Assembly (NCBI RefSeq): GCF_001650025.1
Contig: NZ_LVVY01000024.1
Coordinates: forward strand, 1-64,000
DNA from: Devosia elaeis
GTDB lineage: Bacteria > Pseudomonadota > Alphaproteobacteria > Rhizobiales > Devosiaceae
DNA length: 64,000 nt
Direction of reading: 5' to 3'
In this document: in pieces, positions 46,717-58,275 of the stretch
Layout of the letters: every line of letters begins with the position of its first letter
Position numbering within the stretch: the stretch's first letter is position 1
Made by a program: the position numbers and the translations under genes
Notes under the pieces: generated by a model
What the model was told of the DNA's origin: nothing
The model's input: the letters and a program-made list of their open reading frames with translations, nothing else
The model's database searches: none

Positions 46717-49700
46717 TCACCTGAGGGTGAAGCCGGACCGGGCGGTCCCCAAGAGCTCGGGCGGCAGATTCATCAATGATTCCAACTCGGTCCACAGGAT
46801 CGCCGCAGAGACCTTTCGGCCCGGGAACAGCTGGCCTGCAACCAGTGCATAAAGCGCCAGCTGGGTCAGGTAGTTCCCCGGCACATCGGCGATCCGCCGG
46901 GGCGCCGCTGCGTCGGATTTGTAATCGACCACCAGCACGGCTGAGTCGTCAACCACCAGCCGGTCGATGCGGCCGGTGAGGCGCACCGGCGCGCCATCCT
47001 GCAGAGCCGGCACCAGGAAGGGCACTTCCGCCCGGCTATCGGGGCCGAAGAGATGGGCCAGGTCCGGCCGTGACAGCAGCGACAGGGCCCGGGCCGTCAC
47101 GGCTTCGTGACGATGGGGATGGTCGGGCAGCAGCGTTTCCAGCGCCCGGGGCGCGACCCGCGCCCAATCCGCCCGCGCCACCTTGCCCAGATGCTGGAGC
47201 AGCGCATGGAGCGCCAGGCCCTCCTTGCGCGCGCCTTCGGCATCGCGCGCCTGCTCGGCCAGGCTCTGCAGGATCGGGGCCGGCCCCGCGCCGGTTCCGG
47301 CGCGCGAGGGGGAAATCAGCCGTTCCCGTGCCGGCTCGGGCACCGGCCCGGCCGCGAAACCCCCGCCCGGCGCCGCGACGGCCGAGGCGGCGCCGGCATG
47401 AAGCGGCGTCTCGAGCCGCGGATAGGCCAGGGCCAGGAGATTGCCCTCATCGTCGCGCCGTTCGGCCAGGTCCGGTTGCAGGGCCTGTTCGATGGCCTGG
47501 TACCAGCTGCCCTCGAGCTGGGTGTCGATGGCCGAGGCGGCGCTGAGCGTGCCGGTGACATAGAGCTCGTCCTCGGCCCTGGTCATGGCCACGTAGAGCC
47601 GCCGCCAATATTCCTCGGCCAGCGCCGCATCGGCCGCTTCCTTGATCGGCAGGCTGGCCGGATCGTGCTGGCTCCTGGCCGCGGCATGCACCAGCAGCGG
47701 GCCGGGCGCGGCCTCCAGCACATAGACCGGCTTGCCGATCATCTGCGCGGAGGGCTTGGCGGTGGCGTCGGCGAGGATGACGATGGGCGCTTCCAGCCCC
47801 TTGGCGCCATGCACGGTCATCACCCGCACCCCACCGCCGCTTTCGGCGAGTTCGCGCTTGATGGTCACCGAGCGGCGGCGCATTTCCACGGCAAAGCCCA
47901 GCAGCGAAGGCTGCCCGCCCTGCTCATGGGCCAGGGCCAGTTCCAGCAATTCGGACAGCACCTCGTCCACTTCGGTGCCGAGCCGGGCATGGAACAGCCG
48001 CAGCCCGCCTTCGGCATAGAGGATTCCGGCCAGAAATTCGAAGGGCCGCTCCATGTCGAGCCGGGCGCGCCAGCGCGCCAATTGCCCGGCCGCCGCCCGC
48101 GCCGCCGGCAGGCCGGAACCAAGGAGCGCGGCATGGAGCGTTTCGCCCTCCGCCCGGCCATGGGCCAGGGCATAGAGGTCGTCCTCGGAAATATCGAAGA
48201 GCGGGGAGCGCAGCAGCGCCGCCAATTGCAGGTCGTCGGCCGGATTGAGCAGCACGTCGATCAGCGCCAGCAGGTCGAGCACGGCGATATGGCCGGTCAC
48301 CGCCAGCCGGTCGGCGCCGGGCGTGGGCAGGTTCTCGGCGCGCAGGGCGCGGATGATTTCCTGGAAGAAAGCGCCGCGCTTCTGCACCAGGATCAGCACG
48401 TCGTCGGCGACGATGGCGCGGTTGCGCTGACCCAGCACCCGGCCCTGGTCGATCCAGGCGCGGATTTCGCGCGCAATGCGCGTCGCCACCTGCCGGGCCG
48501 CGCTCTGCTCGGCCTCGAGGGCCTGTTTGGGCCATTGGCTGATATCGCGCTCGGTCCTGGCCTCCTGGAGCGGCGGCCACAGCGTCACGCTGCCGCCGTC
48601 CTGCACCCGCGCCGCCTGGTGGATCACCCGGTCCAGCGACAGCAGCGCCTGCCTTATATCCTCGCGCCCGGTAACCCGGTCCACCGCGTCCAGAATGGCC
48701 TTAAGCGTGCGGAAGCTGGTATGCAGGCGCACCTGTTCGAAGGGTCTTGCCGCGGCCCGGGCGCGCCGCTCCATGTCCCGCCCGGTTTCCCCGAACAGGA
48801 CGGGCTGGGCGCCCTGGAAGGAATAGATCGATTGTTTCTGGTCGCCCACCGCGAAGATGGAGCGAGGCCGTTCCACCGCGCCGGCGCCGGCGAAGAATTC
48901 CTCGGCCAGGGCCCGCACCACCCGCCATTGCCGCGCATTGGTGTCCTGGCTCTCATCGACCAGGATATGGTCGATCCCGGCATCGAGCTTGTATTGCACC
49001 CAGGGCGCGATGGCGCTGTTGTCGAAGAGGTCGCCGAGCTTTTCGATCAGGTCGTCGAAATCGAGCAGCGAATGGCGCCGCTTCTCGTCCTCGTAGCGCC
49101 CCCGGATCGCCGCCACCACATCCAGCACCGCCTCGCTGCGCGCCACCAGCAGCGCCGCGTTGAGTTTTGCCTCGATGGCGATCAGCCGCTCCTGCTCGGC
49201 GCGCAGCAGGTCATGGAGGTGCGGATAGGTCTCGATTTCCTTTTTCAGCATCAGCCGCGATCGCGGCTCGCCCTTGCCGGTGAAGAAGGCGGCGCGCAGG
49301 CCGTCGACGCTCGGATAGTCCGGATCGAGCCGGGCCAGCAGGTCGGCGCAGCGGCTATTCCCCGCCGGATCGCCTTTGAGGCACGTTATGAGCTCTTTGA
49401 GGCGCTCCGGCGTTAACAGTCTGTTAGCGAGAACGCCCTCGAGGATAGCTTCGGCGCTGGTGCCGTCATGGCCGACCAGATCGCGCAGCCGTCGCTTGGC
49501 TCCGGCGCTATCGGCCAGGACCGGCTTCAGCCGCGCGCCCTCGGCCAGGGCCGAATTGATGGCCTTGGCGATGGCGTCGTCGCTCAGAAGGCCGAACAGA
49601 ACCTCCACCGCCTCGGCATGGGCTCCGCCCCTAAGTCCTTCCGCCAGCACGCTTTCCCGCGCCGAAAGCACCATCTGCACCTGCCGCTCGTCCTCGATGA

Positions 49701-50154
49701 CGGCGAAGTCGAAGGGCACGCCGGCCTCGATGGGAAAGCGATGCAGCACCGCCTCGCAGAAGGCGTGGATGGTCAGGATGCGCAGGCCGCCCGGCGTTTC
49801 CAGCGCCCGGGCGAACAGCGTGCGGGCATCGCGCAGCATTTCAGGGCTCGGGACGGATCCCGTCAAGTCGTTGATATCGTTGAATAATGTGGCATCGTCC
49901 ACCAAGGCCCATTGCGCCAGCCGCGCCCCGACGCGCTTGCGCATCTCGGCCGCCGCCGCCTTGGTATAGGTGAGGCAAAGGATCGATTGCGGCCGCACCC
50001 CGGCCAATAAAAGCCTTAGGACACGGTGGGTTAGCACATAGGTCTTGCCCGAGCCGGCATTGGCCTCCACCCAGATCGAATAGTCCGGATCGCTGGCCCG
50101 GGCCTGGCTGTTGCGGGTATCGTAGGGAATATCGAGCTCGCCCCGCTCGCTCAT
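46717..50154 (-). CDS. addA: Double-strand break repair helicase-nuclease AddA
   Basis: A UvrD-like helicase with a C-terminal RecB-type nuclease that pairs with AddB to resect breaks for RecA. 1145 residues: Walker A EANAGSGKTYVLTHR (33-38), LCLTYTKAAAAEMRKRV (motif Ia), DHILVDESQDTNARQW (motif II), VMTVHGAKGLEAPIVIL (motif V), VAMTRAEDELYV (motif VI) and nuclease GRIDRLVVDDSAVLVVDYKSD near residue 1076. Start at MSERGELDIPYDT, four-base overlap with addB. Confidence 0.97.
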   Translation of the reverse strand: MSERGELDIPYDTRNSQARASDPDYSIWVEANAGSGKTYVLTHRVLRLLLAGVRPQSILCLTYTKAAAAEMRKRVGARLAQWALVDDATLFNDINDLTGSVPSPEMLRDARTLFARALETPGGLRILTIHAFCEAVLHRFPIEAGVPFDFAVIEDERQVQMVLSARESVLAEGLRGGAHAEAVEVLFGLLSDDAIAKAINSALAEGARLKPVLADSAGAKRRLRDLVGHDGTSAEAILEGVLANRLLTPERLKELITCLKGDPAGNSRCADLLARLDPDYPSVDGLRAAFFTGKGEPRSRLMLKKEIETYPHLHDLLRAEQERLIAIEAKLNAALLVARSEAVLDVVAAIRGRYEDEKRRHSLLDFDDLIEKLGDLFDNSAIAPWVQYKLDAGIDHILVDESQDTNARQWRVVRALAEEFFAGAGAVERPRSIFAVGDQKQSIYSFQGAQPVLFGETGRDMERRARAAARPFEQVRLHTSFRTLKAILDAVDRVTGREDIRQALLSLDRVIHQAARVQDGGSVTLWPPLQEARTERDISQWPKQALEAEQSAARQVATRIAREIRAWIDQGRVLGQRNRAIVADDVLILVQKRGAFFQEIIRALRAENLPTPGADRLAVTGHIAVLDLLALIDVLLNPADDLQLAALLRSPLFDISEDDLYALAHGRAEGETLHAALLGSGLPAARAAAGQLARWRARLDMERPFEFLAGILYAEGGLRLFHARLGTEVDEVLSELLELALAHEQGGQPSLLGFAVEMRRRSVTIKRELAESGGGVRVMTVHGAKGLEAPIVILADATAKPSAQMIGKPVYVLEAAPGPLLVHAAARSQHDPASLPIKEAADAALAEEYWRRLYVAMTRAEDELYVTGTLSAASAIDTQLEGSWYQAIEQALQPDLAERRDDEGNLLALAYPRLETPLHAGAASAVAAPGGGFAAGPVPEPARERLISPSRAGTGAGPAPILQSLAEQARDAEGARKEGLALHALLQHLGKVARADWARVAPRALETLLPDHPHRHEAVTARALSLLSRPDLAHLFGPDSRAEVPFLVPALQDGAPVRLTGRIDRLVVDDSAVLVVDYKSDAAAPRRIADVPGNYLTQLALYALVAGQLFPGRKVSAAILWTELESLMNLPPELLGTARSGFTLR

Positions 50155-53100
50155 GCCTCGTCCTCCCCGTCCACCGCGATCCATTCGGCCATGCGGGCGA
50201 GATGGTCGTAAGGGCCTGGAAATCTTTGGGTTTTGAGCGGCAGCAACCGCGCCGGCAGGGGATTTTCGCGCAGCAGGAAGAAGTCGATATGGCCCTGCAT
50301 GCGCCGCCAGATCTCGTCGGCTGCCGCCATCACATCCATGCCGTCGGCCATGGCGAAGCCGCTGGGTTTGAAGGCCTCGGGCCCCAGCCCGATCTTGATA
50401 TAGGTCAGCGCCGAGGAGGGGGCGGCCGCGATATCGCGCATGGCCCCGGCCCGCGCCATCAGGGCCTCGACCGGCAATTGCGGCGCCTCGAACGCCTTCA
50501 TGCTGGCCGGACTGGGCGGCGCGCCGGTCTTGAAATCGAGAATTTCCAGAGTGCCATCAAGGAGTTCGTCCACCCGGTCGGCTTCGCCGGTGATGAGGAA
50601 GCCCGGGCCTAGGGGCACCCGCCATTCGCCGCGGATTTCCGCATGCCGGGCCCGCACCCGCGCATTGCGGCCGCGCTCGAAATCGAGAAATTGCGCCGCC
50701 GCACTCGCGAAGCGGCGCAGCCAGATGTCGCGGCGCTCGCCGATCATGTCGAGCCCGGCAAATTCCGCATTGGCGATTTCCATAATCGTATCAAAAGCTT
50801 GTGGCGCCAGAACGTCATGACCCTCATTGACGAAGCGGGCGAAGATGGCGTGGATGATGGTGCCGCGCTCGCGCGCATCGGGGTCCTCGCCCAAGGCGTC
50901 GAGCGGGCGCAGGCGCAGCACGTGCTTGGCGTAAAGATCGTAGGGCGAGCGCATCAGCGTCTCGATTTCGGTGACCGAGAGGCGCGTGAGGCGGGGCGTG
51001 AAGGCAGGATTGGGCGCCGGCCGGCTCGCGGGTTTCACCAGGGCCACGGCGTCCAGCGCCCGGGCAGCATCGCGCCAGACCTGACCCCGCTCCCGCAAGA
51101 GGCCGGCATGGGGCGCACCGATAAAGGCATCGAGCCGCTGCACCAGCCGCGACGGCAAAGCCGGGCTCGATCCGACCCGGTCGGCATAGGCGATGATCAC
51201 CTCGGCATTGCCCAGGGCCTGGGCGAAATCATGCGCGGCCAGGCCCTGCATGCGCTCGGGCGGTTCCAGCCCGGCGGCCAGGCGCATGCCGCGGCTGAGC
51301 CAGGGGCCGGGATCGGCCGGGCCGGGCCATTTGTCCTCGTTGAGCGCGCCCAGGATCAGCACGTCCGGGCTCATCAGGCGGGCCTCGAGCTGACCCCAGA
51401 TGGCGATGTCGTCGCGCCGCTCCTCGTGATTGCGGACTTCGAAACCGCTCATCAGGGCGAAGAGCACTTCGTCGAGCCCGAAGGGGCCGAAACGGTGCCC
51501 CTGCCCCGCCAACCGCGCCATCTCGGCGGCCCAGGCGGAAAATTCGTCGCGGCCGTGCAGCGGCGCGCCGGCGCTGACCGCATCGAGGGCGCTGCGCAGC
51601 GCCGCCGCGAGCTGGGCGGCATCCATGTCCTTTTGCTGCAACAGGGTCAGAAGCGGGGCCAGGGCCGCCTCCACCGCATCGAACAGGCTCGTTATGGTCT
51701 CCGCATCCTCGGCCCCGAGCGGCCGGCGTCGGCTTCTGGGCCCCTCGGCGCTGCGCAGGGCCAGGAGCGCCCGCAAACCGGCCATGCCGGGTCCGGGCCG
51801 CTGACCGCGCAACAGGCGCAGGTCCAGCCGTCCGGCCGCCTCGGCAATGGCCGCACGCTCGCGCCCGAAGGTGGCGGCCCGGTTGCGCAGCAGCGCCATC
51901 AGGTCCACCGGCGCCAGACCGTTGGCCGCCAGGCTGAGGATTTGCCGGGCCAGGCGCCCGGCCGGCGCATGGAACAGGGGGGAACCGGCAGCATCGTCGA
52001 CATGGATGGCGAAGCGCCTGAGCTCAGCCGCGATGCGCCGCGCCAGGTTGCGGTCGGGGGTGACGATGCCGACGCTCCTGCCGGCGGCCAGGGCCGCGCG
52101 GCCGGCCAGGGCAATGGCCCGCGCCTCCTCGTCCTCATGGCGCGCCTGGATGATGGAGACGCCGGACAAGGCCGCGTCCAGGAAGTCCCGGCCGGGCCGG
52201 TTCCGGGCCCAATGGGCGGTGTCGCCGGTCAGGGCCAGGGCGTGATTGACCAGGGCGGTGCGCCTATGCGGCGCGGGACATAATTCGGTCACCGCATCCA
52301 GGGTCACGCCCAGCACCTGCAACAGGCGGGCCAAGCCATATTGGGGATGGCCATGGGGATTTTGGTCCGGAAGGCGCAGGGCCGCCAGGGTGTCGGCGCC
52401 CATGTCCATGTCGAGCCCGGGCAGCACCACGGCGCCGCGCGGCAGGCCGGCAATGGCGGCAAGCAGCCGGGCCGTGGCCGGGATGGAGCCGGTGGAGCCC
52501 GCCGCGATCACCGGCCTGTCGCCGTAAAGATGCCGGGCTGCCAGGGCCTGCCGATCGAGCCTGGCCCCGCGCAGCGCCGCCGGATCGCTGAGATTGCCGC
52601 TGCGCAGCATTTCGGGCCAGAGGGTCAGCGCGATATCGAGAAAGGCCAGGGTCTGCTGCCAATATTCGCCCAGTTCCTGGGCCAGGCCGTCGCCGATGGC
52701 GCGCAGGTCGGCGGGGCTGCGCTCCTCGATCAGCAGGTCGTCGATCACCCGGCCGAGCGAATCGGCCATGGAAAAGATTTCCGCCGCACTGGGCGGGGTG
52801 GAAAAGGCCAGCCGCCCGCGTTCGCTATGGGCCCATTGCGCGACGAGGCGCGACAGCGTCAGCCGCCGCATCGGCCCGCTGGCCGCCTGTGGCAGGGCCG
52901 GGGCATCGAAGGGCGGCAGGAAGGGCTCCTCGTCCGCCTCCTCCCCGCCGAAGGTGCGGATATCGGGCAGGAGGCCGGTGAAGCGGGAATGGGCGGCGAA
53001 AGCGTCGGCCAGTTTCTGCCGGGCCCGCTGGGTGGGCACGATCAATGTGACGTCGCTGAGCCAGAAGGGACCGGAGCGGTCCCAATCGCCCAGCAGGCGC

Positions 53101-53168
53101 CCATCCATCACCGCATCGGCCAGGCAGGGCAGGAAAGGCGTCGCCGGGGCGATGGAAAAAACGCTCAT
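50151..53168 (-). CDS. addB: Double-strand break repair protein AddB
   Basis: The 1005-residue partner of AddA. It has an inactive-helicase fold in the N-terminal two thirds (VTLIVPTQRARQKLADAF, VIAAGSTGSIPATARLLAAIAGLPRGAVVLPGLD, an alphaproteobacterial hallmark) and a C-terminal nuclease (GEADRVDELLDGTLEILDFKTGAPPS near residue 876). The four Fe-S cysteines of Bacillus AddB are not visible, as usual in Alphaproteobacteria. Overlaps murU upstream and addA downstream by four bases each. Confidence 0.96.
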   Translation of the reverse strand: MSVFSIAPATPFLPCLADAVMDGRLLGDWDRSGPFWLSDVTLIVPTQRARQKLADAFAAHSRFTGLLPDIRTFGGEEADEEPFLPPFDAPALPQAASGPMRRLTLSRLVAQWAHSERGRLAFSTPPSAAEIFSMADSLGRVIDDLLIEERSPADLRAIGDGLAQELGEYWQQTLAFLDIALTLWPEMLRSGNLSDPAALRGARLDRQALAARHLYGDRPVIAAGSTGSIPATARLLAAIAGLPRGAVVLPGLDMDMGADTLAALRLPDQNPHGHPQYGLARLLQVLGVTLDAVTELCPAPHRRTALVNHALALTGDTAHWARNRPGRDFLDAALSGVSIIQARHEDEEARAIALAGRAALAAGRSVGIVTPDRNLARRIAAELRRFAIHVDDAAGSPLFHAPAGRLARQILSLAANGLAPVDLMALLRNRAATFGRERAAIAEAAGRLDLRLLRGQRPGPGMAGLRALLALRSAEGPRSRRRPLGAEDAETITSLFDAVEAALAPLLTLLQQKDMDAAQLAAALRSALDAVSAGAPLHGRDEFSAWAAEMARLAGQGHRFGPFGLDEVLFALMSGFEVRNHEERRDDIAIWGQLEARLMSPDVLILGALNEDKWPGPADPGPWLSRGMRLAAGLEPPERMQGLAAHDFAQALGNAEVIIAYADRVGSSPALPSRLVQRLDAFIGAPHAGLLRERGQVWRDAARALDAVALVKPASRPAPNPAFTPRLTRLSVTEIETLMRSPYDLYAKHVLRLRPLDALGEDPDARERGTIIHAIFARFVNEGHDVLAPQAFDTIMEIANAEFAGLDMIGERRDIWLRRFASAAAQFLDFERGRNARVRARHAEIRGEWRVPLGPGFLITGEADRVDELLDGTLEILDFKTGAPPSPASMKAFEAPQLPVEALMARAGAMRDIAAAPSSALTYIKIGLGPEAFKPSGFAMADGMDVMAAADEIWRRMQGHIDFFLLRENPLPARLLPLKTQRFPGPYDHLARMAEWIAVDGEDEA

Positions 53169-53857
53169 GGCGCCAGCGCCCGTTCGGCCGCCGCCAGACC
53201 GGCGGCATCGCCGACATGGAACCAGGGCGCATCGAGCACCACGCCGAAAAGCCGCTCCTCTTCCAGCGCGGCATCGAAGAGCAGGTCGAGCGGAAAGGCG
53301 CCGTCGGGACTGTCCGCGAACAGCGCGCGACCGAGCAGGGCGACGCCGCCATAGATGATGGGCGCGCCATAATCGCGCGTCACCCGGCCCATGGGGTCGA
53401 GGCAGTAATCATGGCTGCGCGCAAAGCCATGGGCGCGATGGGGCTGCACGCAGAGCAGGACGATATCGCCTTCCCCGCCATAGCGGGCCTGCATGCGCGC
53501 CAGGGGTTGGTCGGCGCCGGCGGGCCAGAACGCATCGGTATTCACGACCAGGACGGGGTCGGAATGCAGCATGGGCAGGGCCGCCTTGACGCCGCCACCC
53601 GTGCCCAGCAGCGTCTCCTCGCGATTGACCTTCAGCAGCCCCCCGAAATGGGCCAGGACCTGATCGGCGCGATAATGGGCATTGGCGACGAAGCGCGTCG
53701 CGCCCTCGGCGCGCGCATTGGCCATCACCCGCTCGATCAGCGGGGTGCCGGCCACTGGCACGAGCGGCTTGGGCAGCGTCTCGGTCAGCGGGCGCAATCG
53801 CGTGCCGAGGCCGGCGGCCAGCAACATCACATCGGGGAATCGGGCGGCTTTCTCCAT
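53165..53857 (-). CDS. murU: MurNAc-1-phosphate uridylyltransferase-like protein MurU
   Basis: A 230-residue nucleotidyltransferase: VMLLAAGLGTRLRPLTETLPKPLVPVAGTPLI binds the nucleotide, VLVVNTDAFW the metal, and ALLEEERLFGVVLDAPWFHVGD-like C-terminus closes the sugar site. In Pseudomonas-type peptidoglycan recycling, AmgK and MurU turn MurNAc into UDP-MurNAc. AmgK normally lies next to murU; here the gene upstream is accD, so AmgK and TsaE must be elsewhere or absent. Confidence 0.86.
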   Translation of the reverse strand: MEKAARFPDVMLLAAGLGTRLRPLTETLPKPLVPVAGTPLIERVMANARAEGATRFVANAHYRADQVLAHFGGLLKVNREETLLGTGGGVKAALPMLHSDPVLVVNTDAFWPAGADQPLARMQARYGGEGDIVLLCVQPHRAHGFARSHDYCLDPMGRVTRDYGAPIIYGGVALLGRALFADSPDGAFPLDLLFDAALEEERLFGVVLDAPWFHVGDAAGLAAAERALAP

Positions 53858-53905
53858 GGGCCGGATAAGAAAGGGCGCAGCCTTTCTTGTCCAGCGGGGA
53901 GCGCT

Positions 53906-54886
53906 TTATTCGGCGTGAGCGGCAGCGGCGGGCGGCTCGATATCGTCGTCGCCTTCGGCCGCCATGGCCGCATCGCGCAGGCTGGCCTGGGCGGTGATGG
54001 CCTTGGTGCTGGACGCGGTGATGGCGTCATTGGGCGGCGCCTTGGTGAGGATGGCCGCCAGCGAGCCGATGGTGGAGCGCAGATTGTGGCGATGCACGAC
54101 CATGTCCACCATGCCGTGCTGATAGAGATATTCGGAGCGCTGGAAGCCCTTGGGCAGCTTTTCGCGGATGGTCTGCTCGATGACGCGCTGGCCGGCAAAG
54201 CCGATCAAGGCGCCGGGCTCGGCCAGATGCACATCACCCAGCATGGCATAGGAGGCGGTGACGCCGCCGGTGGTGGGATTGGTCAGGACCACGAAGAAGG
54301 GCAGGCCCGCTTCGCGCAGGCGCAGTACCGCCACGGTGGTGCGCGGCATCTGCATCAGACCCAGGACGCCTTCCTGCATGCGCGCGCCGCCCGAGGCGAC
54401 GAAGAGGATGAACGGGGTCTTGAGGCGCACGGCGGTTTCGAGGCCGGTAATGATCCCCTGCCCGGCGGCCATGCCCAGCGAGCCGGCGAGGAAATCGAAA
54501 TCCTGCACCGCCACGGTCACGGCGCGCTCATAGAGCTTGCCGGTGGCCACCAGGACGGCATCGTCATAGCCGGTCTTGGCGCGGTTTTCCTTGAGCTGGT
54601 CGATATAGCGCTTCTGGGCGCGGAATTTCAGCGGGTCCTGCGGCGCGGAAGGCACCGGAACCAGATCGTATTTGCCATCGTCGAGAAAGGTCGCCAGCCG
54701 GTCCACCGGCTTGATCTTCATGTGGTAGCCGGAATTGGGCACCACCCATTGATTGGCTTCCAGGTCGCGATAGAACACCATTTCCCCGGATTCGGGGTCC
54801 TTGACCCAGAGATTTTCCGGCGTATCCCGCTTGGGATTGAGGATCGAGCGGATCTTGGGGCGGACGAAATTGTCGATCCAGTTCAT
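53906..54886 (-). CDS. accD: Acetyl-CoA carboxylase carboxyltransferase subunit beta
   Basis: Forms with AccA the carboxyltransferase making malonyl-CoA. 326 residues with the crotonase-type core [33 protein letters not shown] and [17 protein letters not shown]. The N-terminal zinc-finger position reads [30 protein letters not shown]: all four cysteines of the E. coli zinc ribbon are replaced. An acidic/Ala-rich tail ends the protein. The gene normally next to it in rhizobia, folC, is not here. Confidence 0.97.
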   Translation of the reverse strand: MNWIDNFVRPKIRSILNPKRDTPENLWVKDPESGEMVFYRDLEANQWVVPNSGYHMKIKPVDRLATFLDDGKYDLVPVPSAPQDPLKFRAQKRYIDQLKENRAKTGYDDAVLVATGKLYERAVTVAVQDFDFLAGSLGMAAGQGIITGLETAVRLKTPFILFVASGGARMQEGVLGLMQMPRTTVAVLRLREAGLPFFVVLTNPTTGGVTASYAMLGDVHLAEPGALIGFAGQRVIEQTIREKLPKGFQRSEYLYQHGMVDMVVHRHNLRSTIGSLAAILTKAPPNDAITASSTKAITAQASLRDAAMAAEGDDDIEPPAAAAHAE

Positions 54887-54998
54887 GGCGCGGCCTTTCG
54901 CGGTGATCGTGCGGGATCACGTAATCTTCAATTGTGGCAATTCTATCAGGGTCCGCGCCGGCCCGCAAAGCCGGGGCCCGGCGCGCCTGTGGACAGCG

Positions 54999-55819
54999 TC
55001 AGTTCCGGGCCCGCCGCACGCCGCCGGCCAGGTCGGCGACGATGTCACGGATCGCGGCAACCGTCTTGTCGGTCGCCTTGCCGTTTTCCAGCGATCTGGC
55101 AACCGCATCGACCAGAACCGAGCCCACCACGATGCCGTCGGAATGCTTGCCGATTTCGGCAGCATCTTCGGCCGTCTTGATGCCGAAGCCGACGGCGACC
55201 GGCAGGTCGGTATGGGCCTTGATGCGATCGACGGCCTCGCCCACCGCGCCGCGCGACTTGATCACCGAACCGGTCACCCCGTTCATCGAGACATAATAGA
55301 CGAAGCCCGACGTGTTCTCCAACACGACCGGCAGGCGCCTGTCGTCGGTGGTCGGGGTGGTGAGGCGAATGAAGTTGAGGCCGGCCTTGAGGGCGGGGAT
55401 GCAGAGTTCCGCATCTTCCTCGGCCGGCAGGTCGACGACGATCAAACCGTCGACACCGGCCTCCTTGGCCGCCGCGATGAAGCGGTCGACCCCGAAGGAA
55501 TAGATGGGGTTGTAATAGCCCATGAGCACGATGGGCGTATTCTCGTCCTTGCGGCGGAATTCCTCCACCATGCCGAGCACGCCGAGCATGGTCTGCCCGG
55601 CCGCCAAAGCGCGCTGGCCGCCCAATTGGATGGCGACGCCGTCGGCCATCGGATCGGAGAAGGGCATGCCCAATTCGATAATGTCCGCGCCGGCCTGCGG
55701 CAGGGCGTTGAGAATGGCCTGGCCGGTGGCGAGGTCGGGATCGCCGCCCATGACATAAGTGACGAGGGCCGGACGGTTCTCTGCCTTGCACTGGGCAAAG
55801 CGGGCGTCGATGCGGGTGG

Positions 55820-55823
<4 letters not shown>
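54999..55823 (-). CDS. trpA: Tryptophan synthase alpha chain
   Basis: Cleaves indole-3-glycerol phosphate to indole. 274 residues: [17 protein letters not shown] with the catalytic Glu, [23 protein letters not shown] and [27 protein letters not shown]. Start overlaps the trpB stop by four bases. Indole is channelled to TrpB. Confidence 0.97.
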
Positions 55824-57043
<1,220 letters not shown>

Positions 57044-57068
57044 GGCAATCGTCCTCCCACGAAGTCCA

Positions 57069-57154
57069 AGGAGGACCTCATCCCGGCCTGTCGATGGACG
57101 AGGTCCGGCGAGTCCGGCCGCGTGGTTCGACAGGCTCACCATGAGGTCTCCTTA
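57069..57154. repeat. Inverted-repeat element between trpF and trpB
   Basis: AAGGAGGACCTCAT and ATGAGGTCTCCTT are inverted ends of an about 85-base element containing GGTTCGACAGGCTCACCATG, a sequence I recognise as a common interspersed repeat in several Proteobacteria. It could fold in the trp transcript just ahead of trpB. Confidence 0.6.
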
Positions 57155-57181
57155 AGACCTCATACCCATCTGTGGCAACCG

Positions 57182-57829
57182 CTATCCGGCGGCCCTCGCA
57201 TTGCGGATGAAGGCCTCGATGAGCTTGCGGTCCTTGACGCCCGGGGCGGTTTCCACCCCCGAGGACACATCGACGCCCAGTGGCCGCACGCTCGTTATGG
57301 CCTCGGCCACATTGTCCGGGGTCAATCCGCCGGACAGCATGAAGGCGATGGCGGGATCGAGAGCCTTGAGCAGGCTCCAGTCGAAGCTCTCGCCCAATCC
57401 GCCGGGGCGGTCGGCGCCCTTGGGCGGCTTGGCATCGAGCAGGATGCGGTCGGCAATATCGACAAAGCCGGCCACCTGGGCGATGTCCTCGGCCGAACCG
57501 ATGGGCAGGGCCTTCATGATCTCGACGCCCGCCTCGGCGCGGATGGCCTCCACGCGATGGGGCGTTTCCGGTCCGTGGAGCTGGATCCAGTCGGGGCCGA
57601 GCGCGGCCACTTCGGCCACGCAGGAATTGTCGGGATTGACCAGGACGACGCAGCTCTGCACCTGGCCGCGCGCCGCCGAGATCAGCCCGGCCAGCTCCTC
57701 GATGGAAACATGGCGGGGCGAGCGCTGGAAATGCATGAAGCCCACCATGTCGGCGCCGGCCGCAATGGCAGCGTCGAGCAGGTCATAGGTCTTGATGCCG
57801 CAGATTTTGATGATCACGGGATCGGCCAT
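57182..57829 (-). CDS. trpF: Phosphoribosylanthranilate isomerase
   Basis: Tryptophan pathway isomerase. 215 residues: IIKICGIKTYDLLDAAIAAGADMVGFMHF (catalytic Cys in KICGI), RILLDAKPPKGADRPGG with the catalytic Asp, and LSGGLTPDNVAEAI and GVDVSSGVETAPGVKD for phosphate binding. First gene of trpF-trpB-trpA; GTG at 57832 and ATG at 57829 are equally possible starts. Confidence 0.97.
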   Translation of the reverse strand: MADPVIIKICGIKTYDLLDAAIAAGADMVGFMHFQRSPRHVSIEELAGLISAARGQVQSCVVLVNPDNSCVAEVAALGPDWIQLHGPETPHRVEAIRAEAGVEIMKALPIGSAEDIAQVAGFVDIADRILLDAKPPKGADRPGGLGESFDWSLLKALDPAIAFMLSGGLTPDNVAEAITSVRPLGVDVSSGVETAPGVKDRKLIEAFIRNARAAG

Positions 57830-57884
57830 CACGGATGGGTCTCAGTGGAATGAAGGGAAAGGAGGAGCCACATGGCGCCGGTCA

Positions 57885-58244
57885 TCACCGCAATTCGAGC
57901 ATGTCGTCGACATCGCCGGCCGATCCGCCCGCCGGCCCGGCCTTGCGGCGCTGGGTCTCGAGCTCCTGGCTCAGATGCTGGGCCTCGCGCCGCCAATGCC
58001 GTTCGCGGCGGCGATGATGCCCCTGGGCGAACCAGGAGGCAATGCCGCCGAGCAGCACCCCGATCAGCAGGACCACATAAAGAACGACGAAAAGCGGAAT
58101 GCCATAGCCATCGACGCCCGCTTCGAGCGGGGCGGCGAAGGGATTGAGATTGACGCTGACAAGATGGCGATTGGCCAGGGCGAAGGCGATCAGCAATCCG
58201 CAGAACGGCACCAGGACCAGCCAGCCGACGATTCTGTTGACCAT
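57885..58244 (-). CDS. LapA-domain inner-membrane protein
   Basis: A 119-residue protein with two membrane helices (IVGWLVLVPFCGLLIAFALAN and IPLFVVLYVVLLIGVLLGGIASWF) and a cytoplasmic basic/coiled tail (RRRERHWRREAQHLSQELETQRRK), the DUF1049/LapA layout. In E. coli LapA works with LapB on LPS assembly. Its place between ihfB and trpF is conserved in Hyphomicrobiales. Confidence 0.88.
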   Translation of the reverse strand: MVNRIVGWLVLVPFCGLLIAFALANRHLVSVNLNPFAAPLEAGVDGYGIPLFVVLYVVLLIGVLLGGIASWFAQGHHRRRERHWRREAQHLSQELETQRRKAGPAGGSAGDVDDMLELR

Positions 58245-58275
58245 ATGGTTTGCCTAACTGCCGGCGTGCTGGCGG

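Noticed and set aside
47107-49416. 769-codon open frame opposite addA
   Set aside because: Antisense shadow; addA itself has all helicase and nuclease motifs.
57044-57181. Trp-rich leader peptide (attenuator) before trpB
   Set aside because: No short frame with consecutive Trp codons; the inverted repeat there belongs to an interspersed element.
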